A stretch of 40,091 nt of DNA from Eubacteriales bacterium. Lineage in GTDB: Bacteria > Bacillota > Clostridia > Lachnospirales > Lachnospiraceae. Location: assembly GCA_030533235.1 (NCBI GenBank), contig JAUNJN010000021.1, positions 1 to 40,091 of the forward strand, read 5' to 3'. Shown here piece after piece: positions 9,198 through 18,243 of the stretch. Each line of letters starts with the position of its first letter. The first letter of the stretch is position 1. The notes under the pieces were generated by a model that saw nothing but the letters and a program-made list of their open reading frames with translations, searched no databases and was not told the origin of the DNA. Made by a program: the position numbers and the translations under genes.

Positions 9198-12151
9198 TAG
9201 GCACCTCCCACGTTCTTCGTCCAGTTCTCCATGCTGACTACATCAGAGAATCCGATTGAATTCACGTTAACCATTGGCGTAATCTCACTTACGGTTTCTC
9301 CGCCTTCTCCTTCATCATCCTTTACGACGGAAGCATACTCTCTAAACAGCTTAAGGAAATACTTGCAATCCGTATCGTAAATACGCATGCACTGTCTCAT
9401 AATCTCTCGGCAGGTTGCAGGTGCTGCATTGATTTCACGCATATTCTTGCCTACATAAACCTTACCACCGGAGATAATAATACCTGTAAACCTGGTAACA
9501 TTATCACCAAATGATACGTCACCCTTTGTTACGATAATACCTGTCAGGTCTGCCGCGTCATCAATAACGATATCTTTATCACTTGCCCAAATCCGATATG
9601 TAATATTACCGTCACTTAATTCCTTTCCATCAATCGAATATCCCGTAGACGGAACTTCATCAAAGTTTTGAATCAGTAAATATTTGTTAAGCGGTGTAAT
9701 CGCACCCTCACCATATGCACCGATAACATCCTTGATATACTGCTTTTCCATATCACCGTTCTTGTAATGTGCAAGATTCCACTTTACATAATTGTATTCC
9801 ATCTCAAGATCGTTTGAAAAATTATATGCAGCTGCAATCAGATTTTCCGGTGCATCTGTAGTATCCGTCATATTATTAGTATATGGATAACCTTCGTCAT
9901 CACCACTTAACAGCGCACTGATTGCTTTATCACTATTCGGTGTTGACATCGTGAATGTATTACCCTTATTAACGGTAATCGCACCACTTGAATAAATGTT
10001 CGGATCAATCATTTGCCCATTTTCACTTGTTGTATAGCTAATCATTCCATTCTCAAACTCATCATATTTGGAAATATCAACAAGAGCAGGACTCGCATCC
10101 TCTTTCTGTGCCTCTTCTACATACTTATATGCAAAATATGACTGATATGCGTCCGCTGAATCACAAAGCTTCTTGATATCAACTACCTTCGCCTTTTGCT
10201 CCGTCGTTGCAGTTGTGCTATCTTCAATTGCTTCAAGCACTTCCCATGCCTTCACAAAATCAATAAATACATAATCACGTTCTTTGATTTCTGTTTTAAT
10301 CACCGGTAAATGACCATGGAAGATTTCCTCCGGGAACAAAACACTCATAAAGCAACCCTCACCCTGCAAGGATAACGGAATATCTACCGCGTCATAACCT
10401 CTTGTGCTATCTGACTCGGATTCTTCCCAGGTTGATACCGTATACAGCAACTGACTCGGCTTGTATGCGATACTTTCACCGGTCTTGTAATCTCTGATAA
10501 AATCTGTCTTGTTATCGTCGGTATATGGCAGATACGTATAGGTTGTTGTTTTAATTTTGTCGTCTGAAACCATTTCCGTACCATAACGTGACAGCTCTAC
10601 ATAGGCACGACCTGCAACATAGATGTTATTTGCCAACCCAAAGTCAAGCGTTGCATTCTGACCGTTTACAACAATTGCACTACTGTTAAAGTGTCCGCGA
10701 TTAAAGGTCTGTTCATTTTCGCCATCCTTTACTGTTATCTGGAACTTTGTCGGATCGACTGTGTCAAAGAATACTCTGCTGTCCCTTGATGTACCGTCTC
10801 CATAACCATAATATGAACCGCTTAATGTAAAGCTTGTTCCATCCGCATCTAATTGCATATCATCCTTGACAAAAAGATTCGCACGGATAATAGCCTGTGA
10901 ACCTGTAAAGACCTTCTTGTCCTCGGTTGAATTCTTATCATCATACTTGCTCATGCCACCAAGCACAACATCATCCGCCCAAATCTGCGGTAATGTACTA
11001 CCGGTTCTGCCGTAAACAACAAGATCTGAATTGTTCATAACTGCAAGAGAGCCCGGAACAATCACAGTATCTGTCATAATCGATACGTTGGAACCATCAA
11101 TGTATAATCCTGAATAACGACTATGTAGATTTTCTCCATTGAACGGCGCAAGCTCGATAGTTGTACTGCTCGGATTCGCATAATAATCATTCACATATCC
11201 TAATGAAGCCGAACGAACCGGATTGCCGTCTTTGTCCTCAAGCTGCTTGTTGGATACCTTTGAAAATGCATATTCAAACTTATAAGGATCTTCACCCACC
11301 GTATAGCTTCCCGTGATGACACCATCACTGTAGCTAAGACCGGTTACGGTTGTACCATCCTTGTTCTCGATTTTATCTGCAGTGTTTTCTGCAATACCAC
11401 TGTTATAGCTCTTGTTATAATAATCAGAAGCCGCATAGATATTACCGTTGATAACAAGAGGAACACCCTCTGCCTGCTTGATCTCAACGCCCATATCCGC
11501 AACCATAGCAAAATCGAACAATGCAGAATAATCAGCATCGGTTGTATTAAACTGTACCTCAAAATTCGGCTGACTGATTACGATGTCTGCACAAACAGTC
11601 TGTGTATAGGTTCCTCCTGCCTTCGATTTGTACTCCTGCTCTCTTGATACCGTAACATCCTTTAGAACAATACGGTCTGCCTGGCGTACAATACTAAGCT
11701 TTGATGCGTCGAGGGTAACCGTGGAATTGGAAATATATCCCTGCAGCGTTGTTGCAAGCTCTGCTGCACCACGCTTGAAATACTCACTGTTCATGATTTG
11801 TTCCATGAACTTATCCTTGAACATCTTGTTAGCTTCTGTGTTCGACAATGTTTTATACGTCTGAAGATCAGTATCATAACGTACCATATTCTCTACCGTG
11901 TATGCATACGCAGTTTTCATCTCTTCGATGGTCTGCATACCGACACCGGTGTATATTTCCTGCATGGCCTGCTCTACATAATAGAAATTATCCTTCGCAT
12001 TTAACTCCTGCTTCTTTAAATTATAAGCCGAGCCTGCAGCTGATAATAATGATCCTACTATAATACCGATAAACGATAGTGCAACAATAACCATAATAAT
12101 ACTAGAGCCCTGGTTATTTAGTTTTCTTTTTATCTTATTAATAATTTTCAA
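9182..12151 (-). CDS. Very large minor pilin-like protein, PilX/GspK type
   Basis: 989 residues, far above the usual 150-350 for this class. The leader MKIINKIKRKLNNQG precedes SSIIMVIVALSFIGIIVGSL, a hydrophobic pilin helix without Glu at position 5, as in GspK and some PilX-type proteins. A TTG start at 12151 is supported by GGGGGAG 6 nt upstream, inside the last codons of the preceding gene; its stop TAG abuts the TTG, so coupling is likely. The rest looks beta-rich, with stretches such as GSLAVMNNSDLVVYGRTG and GDVSFGDNVTRFTGIIISGG that suggest a beta-helix or bactofilin-like stack. No enzymatic motif was recognised. It is probably a tip or surface-exposed minor component, possibly adhesive; this part is inference. 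Confidence 0.78.
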   Translation of the reverse strand: MKIINKIKRKLNNQGSSIIMVIVALSFIGIIVGSLLSAAGSAYNLKKQELNAKDNFYYVEQAMQEIYTGVGMQTIEEMKTAYAYTVENMVRYDTDLQTYKTLSNTEANKMFKDKFMEQIMNSEYFKRGAAELATTLQGYISNSTVTLDASKLSIVRQADRIVLKDVTVSREQEYKSKAGGTYTQTVCADIVISQPNFEVQFNTTDADYSALFDFAMVADMGVEIKQAEGVPLVINGNIYAASDYYNKSYNSGIAENTADKIENKDGTTVTGLSYSDGVITGSYTVGEDPYKFEYAFSKVSNKQLEDKDGNPVRSASLGYVNDYYANPSSTTIELAPFNGENLHSRYSGLYIDGSNVSIMTDTVIVPGSLAVMNNSDLVVYGRTGSTLPQIWADDVVLGGMSKYDDKNSTEDKKVFTGSQAIIRANLFVKDDMQLDADGTSFTLSGSYYGYGDGTSRDSRVFFDTVDPTKFQITVKDGENEQTFNRGHFNSSAIVVNGQNATLDFGLANNIYVAGRAYVELSRYGTEMVSDDKIKTTTYTYLPYTDDNKTDFIRDYKTGESIAYKPSQLLYTVSTWEESESDSTRGYDAVDIPLSLQGEGCFMSVLFPEEIFHGHLPVIKTEIKERDYVFIDFVKAWEVLEAIEDSTTATTEQKAKVVDIKKLCDSADAYQSYFAYKYVEEAQKEDASPALVDISKYDEFENGMISYTTSENGQMIDPNIYSSGAITVNKGNTFTMSTPNSDKAISALLSGDDEGYPYTNNMTDTTDAPENLIAAAYNFSNDLEMEYNYVKWNLAHYKNGDMEKQYIKDVIGAYGEGAITPLNKYLLIQNFDEVPSTGYSIDGKELSDGNITYRIWASDKDIVIDDAADLTGIIVTKGDVSFGDNVTRFTGIIISGGKVYVGKNMREINAAPATCREIMRQCMRIYDTDCKYFLKLFREYASVVKDDEGEGGETVSEITPMVNVNSIGFSDVVSMENWTKNVGGAYEVTE

Positions 12152-13882
12152 CTAATACTCCCCCTTCGCTCCGTTTAATACAATTTTGTTGATGGAATCT
12201 TCAGCAGGTGTTAAATGTACAGATATCGTATAAAAACGGTCTGCCTTATTTTCTTCATCTGCCATATCTTTAAATGTACTAATATCATATTCCTTTACAC
12301 TACGTGCCGTACCCTGCTTGAAATAATCTGAATACACCGAGATGTCCGCACACTGGAACTGCGCACCTGCCGTGTTAACATCACTGCTGTCCATATTTGT
12401 ATAGACATCGATCTGACCGGAAGTTGATGTATAATTCATGAAAATTTGTACCTTTTCTGTATTAGTAGCATACGCAAGGTCATCCTTTTCATTGTTTCGA
12501 TAGTAGGTTTTTCTACGTATATCAATTGTATCCCGAACTGCTTTTACTTCGTCCGCACTTCCATTTTTAATCTTATCGATTTCAGATGGAGTTGCATAAG
12601 TCAACAAATAATCCTCATCCGAAAACTTAGCTGTTGAATCTGCACCACTTAAGTACCGATGCGCAGCATCCCATTTTGGCTTAATAAGATACATCTTGAT
12701 ATCCTGTGCCGTCTGATTGTCTAACAAAATATAATCCTGCGCTGCATATTCCACTCCCTGTCCGCTCGTATACTCTGTCGAAAGCGGTTGATACTCAAGG
12801 TATATATATGGAACCTTTGCATCCGGGTCAGCAGGATCATAATAAAATTTCTGACTATACGCATTATACGTAACCTGTTCATGTGCATCTAAATAACCGG
12901 TCTCGTAAATTACATCTACCGTAACATCATAATAATTCGGATACTTTGTACTTGATGTATCTTCTTTTTCGCTAACCGATACAACAAGCAGCTTCTTTAA
13001 TCCATCTAAATATCCGAAGTCATCAATATAGCTCAATGCATCCTCATCCGTCTTGCCCATTTCAATCATCCACTCATCCGGATGTTCGTTTCGAAGCGTT
13101 TCCATCGCTCTCGCATAAAGCTCTGCTGAAGCCTGCTTGTCAAAATCCGTTGCAAATCCTGTAATCAGCGCAACACCCTCGCTGTTAAGACTATGCACAT
13201 TACCTGCGTCTATCTCATTCGGATTATCAATCACATCATTTGAAGACTTTACACAAACAATTCCTCGGATATATTCATTTGCAGAATCATACAATACATA
13301 ACTACCTTCATTTGTACGTGTGAATCCGGCCGCTAAATCATCTGAAACAACATCAGGTGTTGTAAGTCCCTCCGGAAGATCGTATGCAATCCGATAGGTA
13401 TTTGTCTCACTGCCAACCGTAAACTCTGTTGCCTTTAACTGTGCTGTCAAATCATCGAGATATACCGTACGGTTATACTTTGTCCGTTTGCTTCCGATGT
13501 ATTCGTCGTTTAATGTGAATTTCATGACGTTATACGGAACTTTACCAATCGGAGATGAATCAATCGTATACACACCGGAGGCGTCCTTGCTTGCAACATA
13601 AATTTCACAGGCATCCGCATCCTTCATCTCAATCGGTGTGTAGGTTGTCGTATGGATATTTCCCGAGCCTGACGTTGACCGAAGCTCCGTAAGACTCGCA
13701 TTCTTAAAATATTCCAATACATATTGAGCATTCTCGTTTGCTTTTTGCTGTTCCTTGGAACGACGATTTGTACGCATCGTTCCCGCAAACTGATTGATAA
13801 TCGGTATCAACAGTACGGACAGTATGGCGATGGCTATGATGATTTCAATCAAACTGAAACCTTTATTGTTGTTTTTTGCCAT
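12152..13882 (-). CDS. Large prepilin-like protein, PilV/GspI type
   Basis: 576 residues. The 8-residue leader MAKNNNKG is followed by FSLIEIIIAIAILSVLLIPI with Glu at mature position 5, a clear prepilin peptidase site. The next segment (NRRSKEQQKANENAQYVLEY) resembles PilV/GspI proteins. The remaining ~500 residues are a large extracellular region without a motif I recognise, several times longer than typical PilV. ATG start with GAGAGGG 8 nt upstream; 15 nt after the pilO-like gene and directly abutting the 989-residue gene. It is the first of four consecutive minor-pilin genes. Function in initiation or tip complex is inferred. Confidence 0.85.
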   Translation of the reverse strand: MAKNNNKGFSLIEIIIAIAILSVLLIPIINQFAGTMRTNRRSKEQQKANENAQYVLEYFKNASLTELRSTSGSGNIHTTTYTPIEMKDADACEIYVASKDASGVYTIDSSPIGKVPYNVMKFTLNDEYIGSKRTKYNRTVYLDDLTAQLKATEFTVGSETNTYRIAYDLPEGLTTPDVVSDDLAAGFTRTNEGSYVLYDSANEYIRGIVCVKSSNDVIDNPNEIDAGNVHSLNSEGVALITGFATDFDKQASAELYARAMETLRNEHPDEWMIEMGKTDEDALSYIDDFGYLDGLKKLLVVSVSEKEDTSSTKYPNYYDVTVDVIYETGYLDAHEQVTYNAYSQKFYYDPADPDAKVPYIYLEYQPLSTEYTSGQGVEYAAQDYILLDNQTAQDIKMYLIKPKWDAAHRYLSGADSTAKFSDEDYLLTYATPSEIDKIKNGSADEVKAVRDTIDIRRKTYYRNNEKDDLAYATNTEKVQIFMNYTSTSGQIDVYTNMDSSDVNTAGAQFQCADISVYSDYFKQGTARSVKEYDISTFKDMADEENKADRFYTISVHLTPAEDSINKIVLNGAKGEY

Positions 13883-13897
13883 AAAACCAACCCTCTC

Positions 13898-14971
13898 TTA
13901 ATAAACCTTCACTGTTCCTGTCTTGCTACCCATTGAAAATCTCGGCGATACTGCATCATCACCGTCAACCTTTACAAACACAGGAAGCTTGGTTGCATTT
14001 GTAATGTTGAGCTTTACGCTGTTTTTGTCGTCGCCGTCTACACGAGCAGCTGACTTTACATAAATCTTTACATCTTTTCCAACTAATTCAACTGTATAAT
14101 CTTTATCTCCGATCGCATACTTTGCATAATTTTTGCCATCCTCCTCAAAGATCTGTACAGCAACCTTTACAACATCGTTATCATTGCTTGTAACATTTGT
14201 GTTATCTGCCCCTGCAGAAACAACAACACCTGCTGCGGTATCGTTACCGGCCTTGTTTAATGTAATCTTGATATCGTTTGTTGTCTTGATAACTTCACCG
14301 TTATCCGCATCATATGCAAAGTTTGTATTTGCAGCAGCGCCATCACCGCCGATAAACATGTTGTCTACGCCTGTCTGAACATCAAGGTCAAGTGTATCGC
14401 CTTCTCTGCCGCCGCCTGCAATCGCATACGCATTCATGGATACACTACCGGATGCTACATCATTCTCCGCATCATAAGAAATGTTGATGGAAGAAATATT
14501 CATACGATACTGATAATTCATAATATAATCAATGTAATCCTTTACGCCCTCATAATTACCCGTATAGCTGATTGGAAGTGACTGTGTATAGCACACATAA
14601 TCACCATCTGCACCGCCTAAGGTATAGAACTGTTTTGGCTGTCCTAAGCCTACAGACGGAATCTGGAATTCACCATTCTGGGAATCCTCGATGCCCTTCA
14701 TAAACATAACCGTAAGCTCCTGATCAAGTGTTGCAGGGAAATCCTGTACAATCTTGTCAAACTCGGCATAATAGGCCTTTGTCTTCTCGATATACTCGTC
14801 TCTATGCTTGTTTTTTTCCTGTAAATCCGCAAGCTTTTTCTCTAAGCTCTCGGTCTCAGACTTTAAGCTATCGGTTGTATCCTTGTTTGGCTTGTAAACA
14901 TACATGTATACACCGCCGACAATTAATACACATAAAAATACGATAATAATCTTAATATTGTTTCGTGACAT
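13898..14971 (-). CDS. pilO: PilO-like alignment-subcomplex protein with C-terminal extension
   Basis: 357 residues. One membrane helix (about 7-26, IKIIIVFLCVLIVGGVYMYV), a coiled coil (about 33-70, SLKSETESLEKKLADLQEKN), then a segment resembling the PilO periplasmic domain (FMKGIEDSQN...GNYEGVKDYIDYIMNYQYRM). This matches PilO, which dimerises with PilN and aligns the assembly machine. PilO is normally about 200 residues; here roughly residues 190-357 form an additional acidic, beta-rich domain rich in Asp, Asn and Gly. ATG start with GGAGGGG upstream. It follows the pilM-pilN fusion by 15 nt, as pilO follows pilN elsewhere. The PilO assignment rests on topology and order; the extension is unexplained. 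Confidence 0.75.
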   Translation of the reverse strand: MSRNNIKIIIVFLCVLIVGGVYMYVYKPNKDTTDSLKSETESLEKKLADLQEKNKHRDEYIEKTKAYYAEFDKIVQDFPATLDQELTVMFMKGIEDSQNGEFQIPSVGLGQPKQFYTLGGADGDYVCYTQSLPISYTGNYEGVKDYIDYIMNYQYRMNISSINISYDAENDVASGSVSMNAYAIAGGGREGDTLDLDVQTGVDNMFIGGDGAAANTNFAYDADNGEVIKTTNDIKITLNKAGNDTAAGVVVSAGADNTNVTSNDNDVVKVAVQIFEEDGKNYAKYAIGDKDYTVELVGKDVKIYVKSAARVDGDDKNSVKLNITNATKLPVFVKVDGDDAVSPRFSMGSKTGTVKVY

Positions 14972-14986
14972 GTTGCATCCCCTCCT

Positions 14987-16609
14987 TTACTCAGCTGTCT
15001 CTTCTGCTGCTTCTGCATCGCCTGAAACTGTATCAACGTACGGATTTAAGTCCACATACTTTGCAGTCACTGAAAATGTAAATGTTGCTTCGCCTGTTTC
15101 CGCATCAACGGATTTTGAATATCCGGATACATACGCATCGCTGATGCACGGAATTGTCTTAAGCTGCATCATAAACTCTGCCATACCTTCGTAGCTGGAT
15201 GATACAGCCGGGATGTTGATACCGGAGTTCGAGGATGAAAAGCCGGTAATGTATACACAAGTCGGAATCTTGCTCTCTAACTCATCAATACACATACGCA
15301 CATTTTCGTTTAACTGATAGGTGGTTGCATACATTGTGACAATATCTGTATATGTATTTTTTGCCTTATCATGGTCTGCAATTACCTGCTCAATGTCTGC
15401 TATCTTGTCAATCTCATGCTGCACATCGTCTTTCTTTTCCTGTGCGTCATTTTTCTGCTTGATAGACATAAAGCTTACTGCAGCCGCAGCAATTGCAACA
15501 ACAACCAAGCCCGCTACATAAATCGCAAGGCTCACGCCTGTTTTCTCCTTCTTCTTTGCAACGTCTAACGGCAGGAAATTCATCGGTGCAAACGTTGCAC
15601 CAATCGGTGTAACGAGATATACCGGATTGTATACCTTCAAATCAATACCGGAATCAAACTTTACATTCAACAGTGAATCCATAATACGTGTATTGACATT
15701 TAACTGAATCTTGAACAAACCATCGATGCCTCGAATCAACGCGCCATCACCGGTAAGAAGGACTTCCTCAATCGGCTTATCTGCATTCTTGGATGCATAG
15801 AAGTCCATAACACGTCCGATATTGTTAATCAGATAACGGAACGCACCGGTTGCCTCATTGTCATCAAAATCAACGGTAATAATCTGATCATTCTGAAGTA
15901 ATGTCATGGCGGTCGTTGCATCAACGCCCTTGTCGTCCATAACAACATTGACTACGGAATTTGTACCATATGGCACCGTTCTTTGAAGCAGAAGGTTTTC
16001 CCCCTGCACGATATTTAATACAGTTGACTCACTGCCGAGCTGAACAACCATGGTTGTCGTCTGTGGAGTCGTCTGGGTCTTAATCAACTGGAACATTGCA
16101 TTACCGATATAATCAAGTGATACAACGTTAAGTCCTGCCATCGCACCTAAGTCATAGTAAGATTTTACCATATGACCCGGAGCTGCCACAGCAAGTACAC
16201 GATACTGCTTGTTGCCCTCCGCATCTGTTACCGTCTCAAGTACAGAATGCGATACAACATAATCTTCTATGTTTACAGGGAAATATTCCTGTGAGTTCGC
16301 ATTAATAATTCCTCTGATTTTGTTCTCCTTTACAAAAGGAACCATAACCTCTCTGTTTACAATCTTGGTTGAGGATAATACAAATACTGCATTTTTGTTA
16401 TGAATGCCTCTTGCTGTTAACTCCTCACGGATTGCATTTGCAATTTTTTCCGGTTCCTTGATGACACCATCCTCGTAAGAGTCCTCCGGTGTTTCTAAAA
16501 TGATGACATTATGTACGCTGCTCTCCTTTTTCGGAGCGGCTGTCATTTCAACGATTGTAATACTTTCATTTGTGATATCAATGGATAACACTTTACTAAT
16601 CTTTGCCAT
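14987..16609 (-). CDS. PilM-PilN fusion, pilus alignment subcomplex
   Basis: 540 residues. Residues 1-340 are an actin-like ATPase of the PilM type (KVLSIDITNESITIVEM at the N-terminus, VVQLGSESTVLNIVQ as second phosphate-type loop, LLTGDGALIRGIDGLFK near the adenosine site). Residues 343-347 read MNFLP, equivalent to the INLLP motif at the PilN N-terminus that binds PilM. A membrane helix follows at about 358-382, then a coiled coil (QEKKDDVQHEIDKIADIEQV) and a small C-terminal domain, about 197 residues in all, the normal PilN length. The two are normally separate genes. ATG start with GGGAGG. Flanked by pilD and the pilO-like gene. The cytoplasmic PilM part would sit against the membrane and link to the PilB/PilT motors. 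Confidence 0.88.
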   Translation of the reverse strand: MAKISKVLSIDITNESITIVEMTAAPKKESSVHNVIILETPEDSYEDGVIKEPEKIANAIREELTARGIHNKNAVFVLSSTKIVNREVMVPFVKENKIRGIINANSQEYFPVNIEDYVVSHSVLETVTDAEGNKQYRVLAVAAPGHMVKSYYDLGAMAGLNVVSLDYIGNAMFQLIKTQTTPQTTTMVVQLGSESTVLNIVQGENLLLQRTVPYGTNSVVNVVMDDKGVDATTAMTLLQNDQIITVDFDDNEATGAFRYLINNIGRVMDFYASKNADKPIEEVLLTGDGALIRGIDGLFKIQLNVNTRIMDSLLNVKFDSGIDLKVYNPVYLVTPIGATFAPMNFLPLDVAKKKEKTGVSLAIYVAGLVVVAIAAAAVSFMSIKQKNDAQEKKDDVQHEIDKIADIEQVIADHDKAKNTYTDIVTMYATTYQLNENVRMCIDELESKIPTCVYITGFSSSNSGINIPAVSSSYEGMAEFMMQLKTIPCISDAYVSGYSKSVDAETGEATFTFSVTAKYVDLNPYVDTVSGDAEAAEETAE

Positions 16610-16644
16610 TTGTTATAGCCTCCCTCGCTAATCAGTGATTTTCT

Positions 16645-17394
16645 TTAATTCAGGTACCAGCTTACAAGCTGCTCACCCCATATCATTGCTATATATACGC
16701 CCATACTAAGGTACGGACCAAAGGAAAGTACATGACTTACCTTTTTAATAGCCATCCTTGTCAGATGCACTACCGAACCTATGATACAGCCTAACAAGAA
16801 TGCTACAATATTAAGCTGCCAGCCTAACAGTAAGCCGGTTGCTGCCATAAGTTTTATGTCACCGTCTCCTATCCCACGTCCCTTTGTAACAAGCCACAGT
16901 AGTAGTAGAAAACCGCTGACCGCAAACAAACCGATTACATACTGACTCCAGTTACGATAATCTGTAACCAGACGAATCAGTCCTAATATTAGGATGAAAA
17001 TATTAAATCCCAACGGGATTTCCTGTGTGCGCCAGTCTATGACGCTCAGTGCCAATAAGGCGGAAACCGACAGGCAGTAAAGAATTGTCTCTACGGAAAG
17101 ACCATATACGAGGAAAATCCCTACATAGAGTATACCGTTCAAGCCCTCCACAATCGGATACTGAATCGATATATGTGCTTTACAGTGCCTGCACCTTCCC
17201 CTTAAAAATAAATAACTAAACAGCGGAAACAATTCGTACCAAGAAAGCACATGTCCGCACGACATACAATGAGAACGCTTCAAGGTAATACTCTCGCGAA
17301 TCGGAAGCCGTAGAATAAGTACATTCACAAAGCTGCCAATCACTACACCGTACAGTCCGAATAAACTACATAATATTAATCTGATACTATCCAT
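16645..17394 (-). CDS. pilD: Prepilin peptidase / N-methyltransferase
   Basis: This A24 aspartic peptidase cleaves class III leaders after Gly and methylates the new N-terminus. The 249-residue multi-span membrane protein has the methylation-domain zinc cysteines C43xxC46 and C68xxC71 and the catalytic aspartates Asp120 (VIDWRTQEIP) and Asp177 (GIGDGD). It is the only such enzyme in the window and should process PilA and the four minor pilins downstream. The ATG at 17394 has AAAGG only one base away, an unusually tight ribosome site, but no better start is available without losing the first helix. It lies after the pilA terminator and 35 nt before the pilM-pilN fusion. Confidence 0.96.
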   Translation of the reverse strand: MDSIRLILCSLFGLYGVVIGSFVNVLILRLPIRESITLKRSHCMSCGHVLSWYELFPLFSYLFLRGRCRHCKAHISIQYPIVEGLNGILYVGIFLVYGLSVETILYCLSVSALLALSVIDWRTQEIPLGFNIFILILGLIRLVTDYRNWSQYVIGLFAVSGFLLLLWLVTKGRGIGDGDIKLMAATGLLLGWQLNIVAFLLGCIIGSVVHLTRMAIKKVSHVLSFGPYLSMGVYIAMIWGEQLVSWYLN

Positions 17395-17432
17395 ACCTTT
17401 ACGCTAAGTCCTCTCGTTTCTCATGATGTCAA

Positions 17433-17475
17433 AAAACACAACGATAATTCCACCCGGCGAATCGGGCGGAATTAT
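17433..17475 (-). terminator. Intrinsic terminator between pilA and pilD
   Basis: A 12-bp stem with one mismatch (17444-17455 with 17464-17475) and an 8-nt loop, followed on the minus strand by CGTTGTGTTTTTT. It lies within the pilus locus, just past pilA, with no clear promoter before pilD. It probably lets only part of the transcripts continue, so that the major pilin is made in excess. Confidence 0.82.
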
Positions 17476-17493
17476 CTATGTGTTATTGATTAT

Positions 17494-18165
17494 TTATTGG
17501 TAGTAGCTAGATACCTCAGGAACAAGCTGGAAGTCTGTACCGAGATCATTATTACTCTTAAGATCATCGTCCTTACCTAAAACAGGCTTGTAACTAATAT
17601 CTGCTGGCTTTGTTCCATTTGTACATACATAAACTGAGATTTCACCACCTGCAGATACTGTAGCAACGAAGCACTCTGGCTTATTAGCTGCTGCCTTATC
17701 CTTCGGCTTAGAAGCGTTCTTCTTGTACTTGCACTTAGGCATCTTCTCACCAATGTTTGTGGCAACTTCCTTCTGAATAGCAGCTTTTACAGCAAAAGCG
17801 AGACCTGCATCTTCACCGAGTTCACCTGACCAATCTTCTGATGTGTATACTGTTACACAGTTAGCAGAGTTGTCTGTACCTGTTGATGATGTAGTAAGCT
17901 TTACACCCGGCTCAATAACAAGTACGCCTGTGAAATCACCACCAGTACCTGGAGTTGCAGAAGTAAGATATTCATACATCTGCTCGTTACCGAGTGCTGT
18001 CTCAACAGCTGTCTTAATTGCTTTTGCAGAAGTTACGTCGTTTGACTTTCTGGACTTGTCGATATAACGAATCAAAGCAGGAGCGATTGCACCGGCAAGG
18101 ATTGCCATAATCGCAATTACGATGATAAGCTCAACAAGTGAGAAACCTTTGTTTGTTTTTTTCAT
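17494..18165 (-). CDS. pilA: Major type IV pilin
   Basis: The preferred start is ATG at 18165, giving 223 residues with the short leader MKKTNKG; an in-frame start 45 nt upstream would add a 15-residue lead lacking a ribosome site, whereas AAGGAG lies 9 nt before 18165. The mature protein begins FSLVELIIVIAIMAILAGAI with Glu5, the classic pilin helix, followed by DKSRKSNDVTSAKAIKTAVE. The globular part has Cys residues (KMPKCKYKK, PECFVATVS, SVYVCTNG) that could form a disulfide. It stands alone between pilC and a strong terminator, as expected for the most expressed subunit. PilA is polymerised by PilB and depolymerised by PilT. Confidence 0.94.
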   Translation of the reverse strand: MKKTNKGFSLVELIIVIAIMAILAGAIAPALIRYIDKSRKSNDVTSAKAIKTAVETALGNEQMYEYLTSATPGTGGDFTGVLVIEPGVKLTTSSTGTDNSANCVTVYTSEDWSGELGEDAGLAFAVKAAIQKEVATNIGEKMPKCKYKKNASKPKDKAAANKPECFVATVSAGGEISVYVCTNGTKPADISYKPVLGKDDDLKSNNDLGTDFQLVPEVSSYYQ

Positions 18166-18243
18166 AGTTTTTCTCTCCTTTATATTATATTTATTTGATA
18201 AAGCCGGCATCCTCGCCTACCGGCATATATCCACTTATGTAGC

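Noticed and set aside
17494-18210. Longer pilA start at 18210 with the lead MPALSNKYNIKERKT
   Set aside because: No ribosome site there, and the lead would be unusually long; AAGGAG stands 9 nt before the ATG at 18165.
18166-18243. GCCGG/CCGGC hairpin and a TATAAT-like box between pilC and pilA
   Set aside because: The 5-bp stem has a long loop and no T tract, and no -35 box fits the TATAAT. It may stabilise the pilA message, but the sequence does not support a firm call.
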